From Calditrichota bacterium (GTDB lineage: Bacteria; Calditrichota; Calditrichia; Calditrichales; Calditrichaceae), in contig JAJRSN010000520.1 in NCBI GenBank assembly GCA_024278715.1, forward strand, positions 1 to 8,361: 8,361 nucleotides of DNA, written 5' to 3'. Below, one piece after another: positions 1 through 4,618 of this stretch; the first letter of the stretch is position 1; each line of letters opens with the position of its first letter. A program made the position numbers and the translations under genes. The notes beneath the pieces are model-generated. The model was not told the origin of the DNA. It searched no databases and saw only the letters and a list, made by a program, of their open reading frames with translations.

Positions 1-270
1 CAGCTGGGCTGGTTCGCCGAAGGTCAAATGGTAAAGTCTTTTGAAGATGCCGTGTTTTCGTTACAGCCCGGACAGATCAGCGACATTATTTTGACTGAGT
101 ACGGTTACCACATTGCTCGCGTTTATGAGTACAAGCCGCAGCATATCCTGCCTTTTGAAGAAGTCAAAAACAAGATCAGAGATTATCTATGGAATGAGTC
201 GATCGAAGAAGAAATTTTTAAGCTGATAGATACGCTAAAAGAAAAAGCCGAAATTCATGAGGAAGAATAG
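1..270 (+). CDS. Parvulin-type (PpiC/SurA-like) peptidyl-prolyl cis-trans isomerase, C-terminal fragment
   Basis: The frame is open from base 1 to the TAG at 268-270, giving the last 89 residues of a protein that begins outside the window. The fragment opens with LGWFAEGQMV and continues with FEDAVFSL, PGQISD and YGYHIARV, the order seen in the second half of the rotamase domain of PpiC, PrsA and SurA proteins. The family catalyses cis-trans isomerisation of prolyl bonds and usually assists folding of exported proteins in the periplasm or at the outer face of the membrane. About 45 residues of charged, helix-prone sequence follow the domain and end in EIHEEE, as expected for a SurA/PpiD-like C-terminal helix. 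Signal peptide, membrane anchor and any chaperone domain would lie upstream and cannot be judged. The stop codon overlaps the next start by one base, suggesting co-translation with the radical SAM gene. The parvulin call is firm; the subtype is open. Confidence 0.9.
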   Translation, partial: QLGWFAEGQMVKSFEDAVFSLQPGQISDIILTEYGYHIARVYEYKPQHILPFEEVKNKIRDYLWNESIEEEIFKLIDTLKEKAEIHEEE

Positions 271-272
271 TG
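259..272 (+). promoter_or_regulatory. Shine-Dalgarno and GTG start of the radical SAM gene, inside the end of the ppiC-like gene
   Basis: GAGGAAG at 259-265 lies a few bases before GTG at 270-272. The GTG shares its first base with the TAG stop of the upstream gene (TAGTG). The next plausible in-frame start would remove most of the sequence before the CxxxCxxC motif, so this GTG start is preferred. Confidence 0.7.
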
Positions 273-1520
273 CTTCAGCGGAAGAAACCTCTCAATTCCG
301 TATTGATCAAGCCCGCGGGAGCGGATTGTAATTTAAATTGCACGTATTGTTTTTATTTAAAAAAAGCCGAACTCTTCCCGGAAAAAAAGATTCACCGGAT
401 GTCCTCGGAAACACTCGAGATAATGATCAAACAAGTGATGGAGCAGGGCGAGCGGCACATCTCCTTTGGCTGGCAGGGAGGCGAACCCACATTAATGGGA
501 TTGCCTTTTTTTGAAAAAGCCGTGTATTTTCAGAAGAAATACGGACGGGGGCAGTCGGTTGGCAACGGTCTGCAAACCAACGGCATTCTTCTTGACGAAA
601 AGTGGGCGAAATTTTTAAAGCAATACCATTTTTTAGTGGGAATTTCCCTTGACGGTCCCGAGCATATTCACGACTTTTATCGTTTGAAAAAAAGCGGAGA
701 AGGCTGCTGGCAAACTGTTGTGGACAGGGCAAAAATGCTTCTGGATCAGGGAGTCGAAACGAATGTTCTAAGCGTGCTTACCGATTATTCGGCTCAGTTT
801 CCCGACGAAATTTACGAATTCCATAAGTCGCTCGGATTAAACTTCATGCAGTTTATCCCCTGCCTTGAACCCGATCCTCTGAATCCGCAAAAAGCAGCCG
901 ATTTTTCTTTGACTCCCAAACGTTACGGCGAATTTCTGATACGCTTATTCGATTTGTGGATGGCGGATTTTAAAGACGGAAAGCCGACCACTTCGGTTCG
1001 CTATTTCGATTCCGTGTTTTACGAATACGTGGGATTGCGTCCGCCGGAATGCACGTTGTTAGCCGAATGCGGCGTGTACGCGGTAATTGAACACAACGGC
1101 GACGTCTATTCGTGTGATTTTTACGTGCAGCCGAAATGGCGTTTAGGCAATATTCATCACGAGCGAATTATTGACATGCTGAATTCGCCGCAGCAGAAGA
1201 AGTTCGGTTTGATTAAGCGTCAGTTACCCAAGGAATGTCTGGATTGCGAATGGTTACGGCACTGTTGGGGAGGATGTCCGAAAGACCGGCGGCATGAGGG
1301 ATTAAACCATTTTTGTCAATCGTTTAAAATGTTTTTTGAACATGCAGACAGCCGTTTAAAGAAGCTTGCATCTGATTGGAAGGCGCAGAATCAACCGCAA
1401 CATGTTTTTCAAAACGCAAATGTAAAAGATTCCGCGGAAATTACCGGCAAAGTAAAACCGAACGACACCTGTCCCTGCGGAAGCGGAAAAAAGTACAAAA
1501 AGTGCTGCGGCAGAAAATAA
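270..1520 (+). CDS. Anaerobic sulfatase-maturating enzyme (radical SAM/SPASM) with C-terminal SEC-C motif
   Basis: A 416-residue cytosolic enzyme of the anSME family, which oxidises the active-site Cys or Ser of sulfatases to formylglycine using S-adenosylmethionine and three [4Fe-4S] clusters, without oxygen. Seen directly: the radical SAM motif C20-xxx-C24-xx-C27, GGEP at 70-73, SLDGP at 126-130 and a full SPASM set at C261, C267, C282, C323, C326, C332, C336 and C349. C282 is followed by D283; in the clostridial enzyme the Asp at this place is the proposed catalytic base. Length and spacing match true anSMEs closely, so another SPASM peptide modifier is less likely. An extra tail carries CPCGSGKKYKKCCG at 401-414, a SEC-C zinc-binding motif, joined by a polar linker at about 370-398. 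Translation starts at GTG overlapping the PPIase stop, so the two probably share a transcript. No sulfatase lies in the window, so its client must be encoded elsewhere. Confidence 0.93.
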   Translation: MLQRKKPLNSVLIKPAGADCNLNCTYCFYLKKAELFPEKKIHRMSSETLEIMIKQVMEQGERHISFGWQGGEPTLMGLPFFEKAVYFQKKYGRGQSVGNGLQTNGILLDEKWAKFLKQYHFLVGISLDGPEHIHDFYRLKKSGEGCWQTVVDRAKMLLDQGVETNVLSVLTDYSAQFPDEIYEFHKSLGLNFMQFIPCLEPDPLNPQKAADFSLTPKRYGEFLIRLFDLWMADFKDGKPTTSVRYFDSVFYEYVGLRPPECTLLAECGVYAVIEHNGDVYSCDFYVQPKWRLGNIHHERIIDMLNSPQQKKFGLIKRQLPKECLDCEWLRHCWGGCPKDRRHEGLNHFCQSFKMFFEHADSRLKKLASDWKAQNQPQHVFQNANVKDSAEITGKVKPNDTCPCGSGKKYKKCCGRK

Positions 1521-1713
1521 ATTTCGCAGTCTGTAAGTTAAAGTTGAGAGCCATTAGAAATCTCCGAAAAAAATCAATTAAAGAAAACCGGCTTTTATTT
1601 ACGTTTTTTATGACGCTTTGAGTTTAAATTGTGGTGAAGCAGAAAGCGAAGTAGTAATTAAAGCATCGTAAAGATATTTAAGAACATTTTGTTTGTTTTC
1701 ACAAAAAAATAAC

Positions 1714-1742
1714 TTGCATCGATCCTTTTATCCGATTATCTT
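1714..1742 (+). promoter_or_regulatory. Weak sigma70-like promoter candidate for the symporter-regulator operon
   Basis: TTGCAT at 1714-1719 and TATCTT at 1737-1742 are separated by 17 bases, the ideal housekeeping spacing. Each box is only a partial match (3 of 6 and 4 of 6). Position supports it: it follows a gap of more than 200 bases after the maturase and sits directly before a palindrome of operator type. TTATAT at 1741-1746 is an alternative -10 box. Confidence 0.35.
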
Positions 1743-1746
1743 ATAT

Positions 1747-1758
1747 GTATGAACATAC
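1747..1758. promoter_or_regulatory. Candidate GntR operator: GTATG-AA-CATAC palindrome
   Basis: A perfect 5-2-5 inverted repeat lies 4 bases after the candidate -10 box and 29 bases before the symporter ATG, where a bound repressor would block initiation. GntR/HutC-type regulators bind short palindromes as dimers, often with GT and AC at the outer ends, as here. The regulator encoded two genes into the same putative operon is the obvious candidate ligand, which would make the circuit autoregulatory. The assignment rests on position and symmetry only; I saw no second copy in the other gaps. Confidence 0.4.
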
Positions 1759-1787
1759 GGACATAGTCGGTTCAATTTGGGCGTTTG

Positions 1788-3524
1788 ATGCATTTTTTAG
1801 ACTTCGTCATCATTGTCGTTTATTTTATTCTTGTTTTGGGTTTGGGGTTTTTCTTTCGGAAAAAAGCCGCTCAAAATCTTGAGTCCTACTTTTTAGGCGG
1901 ACGTAAAATTTCGTGGATCATGTTAGCCATGTCCGGCTCGGTTTCCAATTTCGATATTACAGGAACTATGTGGATTGTATCCATGCTTTTTATTCTTGGC
2001 ATGAAATCCATGTGGATACACTGGATGTGGGGATTTTTGATGGGCGCTTTTTTTATGGCTTACATGGGCAAATGGGTGCGTCGTTCAAATGTGATGACTG
2101 CCGCCGAGTGGATGAAAACCCGTTTTGGTGAGGATGGCGGAGGTAAGGCGGCTCGTACCATGTATGCGATTATGGCTATTTTAACTCAGGCAAGTTTTAT
2201 CGGCTATGCTTTTCAGGGGATCGGAAAATTCGCCTCGGTGTACATTCCACTGCCCGAAACAACATTAGCATTAATGATTATCAGCGTTACAACCCTTTAC
2301 GTGTTGGTCGGCGGATTGTACAGCGTAGTCATTACCGATGTAATTCAAACCATCATTCTTTCAGTAGCCGGATTGTTAATTGCTTTTTTGGCTTTTAAAA
2401 CCGTTTCGCCGGAGATGTTGAATCGGTCGGTAACGGCGGACTGGCTCAGTCTGAAGCCGGTGTGGCACTTAGGCGAACTGAACGGCACACCGAATCAGGT
2501 TTATGAATGGTTCGGAGCATTAGTGATTGTGTGGGTTTTGAAAGGGTTGTTGCTCAATACCGGAGGTCCGGCGCAGATGTATGATTTTCAGCGTTTTTTA
2601 GCGGCAAAAGACAGTCGCGACGCATCCAGGGTGGGTGCCGCGTGGAGCTTTTTTCTGATCATTCGCTGGGCAATGGCGATGGGGATTGTGGTAATCGCAG
2701 TCAGCGGCGCACTTAAGGTCACCGATCCGGAAAAAGTAATGCCTCTGGTTTTAAACGATTATCTGCCGGTGGGCGTTCGCGGTATCGTGATTGCCGGTTT
2801 ATTGTCGGCGTTCATGTCAACTTTCAGCTCAACGGTGAACAGCGGCGCTTCGTATCTGGTTAAAGATGTCTGGCAAAACTATTTTTCTCCGACGGCAACG
2901 CAAAAACAACTGATCAGGGCAAGTTACTGGTCAACCGTCCTGATCGTTTTTATGGGCATTGTGATTGGATTTCAGGCGCAATCCATAGGACAAATATGGA
3001 ATTGGATGATGATGGCTTTGGGCGCCGGAGTGATCATTCCCAATGCGCTTCGCTGGTACTGGTGGCGAATGAACGGCTGGGGCTATGCCGCGGGAATGCT
3101 TTCGGGAATTGTTCTTTCTCTGTTGATTCTTTTTCGTCCCGAAATGCCCATGTTTGTTTCGTTTCCGGCGATTACCGTCGGTTCTTTGCTGTGTTCGATC
3201 GCCGGCTCGCTAATAACAAAACAGACAGATCGGGCGGTAACGCTGCAATTCTACAAAAACGTGAAACCCTTCGGGTTTTGGCGTCCGATCAGGGAAATAA
3301 CTAAAAGCGAAAATTTGGAAATATCATCGTCGGATGGTCCGCGATTGGCGGTTTTGAACGCCGCTCTCGGAATGATCCTGATAACCGGTTTGTACCTGTT
3401 TCCGATGTATCTGGTAGCCCGCAGGTTCGATTATGTTTTCCCGCTTTCCGGCGCAGTCCTGCTTTGCGGAATTATTCTTTACTTTACATGGTACAAAAAT
3501 TTACCACCAAAAGGAGAGGTTTAA
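1788..3524 (+). CDS. Sodium:solute symporter, SSS (SLC5) family
   Basis: A 578-residue polytopic inner-membrane protein that should couple Na+ influx to uptake of a sugar or other small solute. The first helix (about 3-23) is followed by RKK and the characteristic YFLGGRKISW at 34-43. LVGGLYSVVITDVIQ (173-187) is the conserved SSS block. TM8 includes GLLSAFMSTFSSTVNS (337-352), in which A341, S344 and T345 fall where the Vibrio sugar symporter has its Na2-site Ala-Ser-Ser, so the sodium site looks intact. Length and hydrophobic pattern fit 13-14 helices, the last near 550-568. I start at ATG 1788; TTG 1785 would add one residue. The ribosome binding site is poor (GGG at 1779-1781). The GntR gene begins 8 bases after the stop, and with the isomerase homologue further on this favours a sugar or sugar acid, but the substrate cannot be read from sequence. 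Confidence 0.92.
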   Translation: MHFLDFVIIVVYFILVLGLGFFFRKKAAQNLESYFLGGRKISWIMLAMSGSVSNFDITGTMWIVSMLFILGMKSMWIHWMWGFLMGAFFMAYMGKWVRRSNVMTAAEWMKTRFGEDGGGKAARTMYAIMAILTQASFIGYAFQGIGKFASVYIPLPETTLALMIISVTTLYVLVGGLYSVVITDVIQTIILSVAGLLIAFLAFKTVSPEMLNRSVTADWLSLKPVWHLGELNGTPNQVYEWFGALVIVWVLKGLLLNTGGPAQMYDFQRFLAAKDSRDASRVGAAWSFFLIIRWAMAMGIVVIAVSGALKVTDPEKVMPLVLNDYLPVGVRGIVIAGLLSAFMSTFSSTVNSGASYLVKDVWQNYFSPTATQKQLIRASYWSTVLIVFMGIVIGFQAQSIGQIWNWMMMALGAGVIIPNALRWYWWRMNGWGYAAGMLSGIVLSLLILFRPEMPMFVSFPAITVGSLLCSIAGSLITKQTDRAVTLQFYKNVKPFGFWRPIREITKSENLEISSSDGPRLAVLNAALGMILITGLYLFPMYLVARRFDYVFPLSGAVLLCGIILYFTWYKNLPPKGEV

Positions 3525-3535
3525 AATTCATCATG
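3512..3535 (+). promoter_or_regulatory. Strong Shine-Dalgarno deciding the gntR start
   Basis: AGGAGAGGT at 3512-3520 overlaps the last symporter codons and precedes ATG at 3533 by about 12 bases, slightly long but the strongest such site in the window. The reading frame is open further upstream to 3464, but those codons lie inside the symporter and encode no conserved sequence. From 3533 the protein starts MSIPLKIDHQ, the usual lead-in to a GntR winged helix. Confidence 0.7.
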
Positions 3536-4279
3536 TCAATACCGTTAAAAATTGACCATCAAAGCGCAATCCCTTTACATGTTCAGGTAGAAAAATTACT
3601 CCGAAAACTAACTCAGGCAGCCGAGTACCAGAGGGGAAAGTTTTTGCCCAATGAAGTTGAACTGGCTAAACAGTTGGGAATTTCGCGCAATACGGTTCGG
3701 CAGGCAATTAACCGCCTGGTTTACGAAGGATTGGTAACAAGAAAAAAAGGCGTGGGCACACGCGTAACAAACAACAGGGTATCGACGCGGCTCGAAAACT
3801 GGCACAGCTTTACTCAGGAAATGACCGCGCAGGGAATCCCCTTTAAAAATTACGAGATTAGTTCGATTCTTGAACCAGCCCCCAGAAAAGTGGCGGAAGC
3901 GTTGGGTATTGCCGAAGGCAAAGAAGTTGTAAAACTCTGCCGGTTGCGGGGATTGGAAGAAGGTCCCATTGTTTTTTTTACGTCGTATTTTCATCCGCGC
4001 ATCGGAATGGAAATAAGCGAGGATTTTTCACAGCCCCTGTATGATCTGTTGGAAAAGAAGTATCATACCGTGGTAATGCTTTCCGCAGAAGAATTGAGTG
4101 TTCAATCGGCGGATAAAGAATTAGCCGAAAAATTGCGAATTAAACGCGGCGATCCTTTGCTCTTTCGTAAACGTTTTGTCTTTGATCCCGGGGACAGGAT
4201 CGTGGAATACAATTTGGGCTGGTACCGCGCCGACCGGTTTTCTTATTCGATCGAAATACGCCGGGAATTGCGTGGTTAG
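3533..4279 (+). CDS. GntR-family (HutC subfamily) transcriptional regulator with UTRA domain
   Basis: A 248-residue cytosolic DNA-binding protein. Residues about 8-78 form the GntR winged helix-turn-helix: IPLHVQVEKLLRK, LPNEVELAKQLGISRNTV and AINRLVYEGLVTRKKGVGT, the last being the wing. Residues about 95-245 match a UTRA ligand-binding domain, with the paired C-terminal strands DRIVEYNLGWYRADRFSYSI at 221-240 in the usual place. UTRA regulators mostly repress transport and catabolic genes and release DNA on binding a small effector, often a sugar phosphate or amino-acid intermediate. Length is normal for the family (about 240-250). It is 8 bases downstream of the symporter and almost certainly co-transcribed, so it probably controls that operon, perhaps through the palindrome at 1747-1758. 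Repressor versus activator action and the effector are unknown. Confidence 0.94.
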   Translation: MSIPLKIDHQSAIPLHVQVEKLLRKLTQAAEYQRGKFLPNEVELAKQLGISRNTVRQAINRLVYEGLVTRKKGVGTRVTNNRVSTRLENWHSFTQEMTAQGIPFKNYEISSILEPAPRKVAEALGIAEGKEVVKLCRLRGLEEGPIVFFTSYFHPRIGMEISEDFSQPLYDLLEKKYHTVVMLSAEELSVQSADKELAEKLRIKRGDPLLFRKRFVFDPGDRIVEYNLGWYRADRFSYSIEIRRELRG

Positions 4280-4332
4280 TTACAGAGTTACAGAGTGACA
4301 AAGTAACAAGTGACTAAGTGACGAGTGACAAG
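4280..4332. repeat. Degenerate tandem repeat, TGACAAG-type units of 7-8 bases
   Basis: Beginning right after the gntR stop, seven consecutive units can be read: TTACAGAG, TTACAGAG, TGACAAAG, TAACAAG, TGACTAAG, TGACGAG and TGACAAG. The first two are identical and the rest drift by one or two bases, alternating 7 and 8 bases. Related units TGATGCG and TGATAGG follow at 4344-4357. Confidence 0.8.
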
Positions 4333-4361
4333 TAAAGATAACGTGATGCGTGATAGGTAAG

Positions 4362-4382
4362 AAAAATGAAAAATGAAAAAAG
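4362..4382. repeat. Three tandem AAAAATG-type heptamers
   Basis: AAAAATG, AAAAATG and AAAAAAG lie end to end. Alone this could be chance in AT-rich DNA, but the period of seven matches the neighbouring arrays. Confidence 0.5.
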
Positions 4383-4417
4383 AGCAAGAAGAGAGCATAG
4401 AGCAGTGATACGTGGAT

Positions 4418-4438
4418 GGAGAAGCCGCTTAACGCTTA
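4418..4438. repeat. 21-base direct repeat, copy 1
   Basis: GGAGAAGCCGCTTAACGCTTA matches the segment at 4538-4558 at 19 of 21 positions. The two copies start exactly 120 bases apart and flank the CATTACG array. This copy runs into further CGCTTAA-type units at 4426-4432, 4433-4439 and 4448-4454. Confidence 0.65.
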
Positions 4439-4496
4439 CACCATTAACGCTTAACGAATAACCAATTTAACGACAATGGATTAAATTTCGATAACT

Positions 4497-4531
4497 CATT
4501 ACGCATTACGCATTACGCATTACGCATTACG
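4497..4531. repeat. Five perfect tandem copies of CATTACG
   Basis: Units lie at 4497-4503, 4504-4510, 4511-4517, 4518-4524 and 4525-4531 with no mismatch and no spacer. This is a simple heptanucleotide microsatellite, expected to vary in copy number by slippage. It ends 84 bases before the TTG start of the isomerase gene. It resembles in kind the short tandemly repeated repetitive (STRR) heptamers described in cyanobacteria; that comparison is by type only. Confidence 0.95.
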
Positions 4532-4537
4532 ATAATC

Positions 4538-4558
4538 GGAGATGCCGCTTAAAGCTTA
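4538..4558. repeat. 21-base direct repeat, copy 2
   Basis: GGAGATGCCGCTTAAAGCTTA differs from copy 1 at two positions (A to T and C to A). It lies 57 bases before the isomerase start, so it falls in the likely promoter or leader of that gene. Confidence 0.65.
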
Positions 4559-4604
4559 ACGAAAATAAAAACCCGCGGCTTTCCGGCTGTGTCAGCTTAA
4601 AAAC

Positions 4605-4618
4605 GAGGTGTCGAATTG
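4605..4618 (+). promoter_or_regulatory. Ribosome binding site supporting a TTG start of the isomerase gene
   Basis: GAGGTG at 4605-4610 stands 5 bases before TTG at 4616-4618. The frame has no ATG until about residue 132, well inside conserved-looking sequence, so the rare TTG initiator is the best choice. Confidence 0.65.

Larger units (their letters stand above)
1521..1784. other. AT-rich intergenic region between the maturase and symporter genes
   Basis: This 264-base stretch contains no convincing gene. It is rich in A and T runs and shows no clear GC-stem plus T-run terminator after the maturase stop. An AT-only inverted repeat, TTTTGT (1687-1692) with ACAAAA (1701-1706), could form a weak stem with an 8-base loop. 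The right end holds the promoter candidate and palindrome listed separately, so a new transcription unit probably begins here. Confidence 0.5.
4280..4615. other. 336-base non-coding gap dominated by short repeats of about seven bases
   Basis: No credible gene, RNA gene or terminator is visible. From left to right the gap holds TGACAAG-like units (4280-4332), two TGATgcG-type units (4344-4357), three AAAAATG-type units (4362-4382), CGCTTAA-type units (4426-4454), five CATTACG units (4497-4531) and a second copy of a 21-base segment (4538-4558). The last 50 bases lead into the isomerase gene and contain its ribosome binding site. Different heptamer families laid side by side suggest replication slippage or a repeat-accumulating spacer rather than ordinary promoter DNA. 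A promoter for the isomerase gene should lie here, but I could not choose one. Confidence 0.75.

Noticed and set aside
1376..1621. 81-codon + strand open frame overlapping the end of the maturase gene
   Set aside because: Most of it is an alternate frame of the SEC-C tail; the rest is Lys/Arg/Phe-rich translation of AT-rich spacer.
1687..1706. TTTTGT/ACAAAA inverted repeat as a terminator or operator
   Set aside because: The stem is nearly all A-T, the loop is 8 bases and no T-run follows; expected by chance in such AT-rich DNA.
3608..3994. 128-codon open frame on the minus strand
   Set aside because: Antisense to the well-supported GntR gene and without recognisable features.
4497..4531. 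Possible CRISPR-like array
   Set aside because: Units are 7 bases and directly adjacent with no spacers, so this is a microsatellite.
4544..4579. GCCGC (4544-4548) with GCGGC (4575-4579) as a leader hairpin or riboswitch
   Set aside because: Five pairs around a 26-base loop are too weak, and no known riboswitch core could be recognised.
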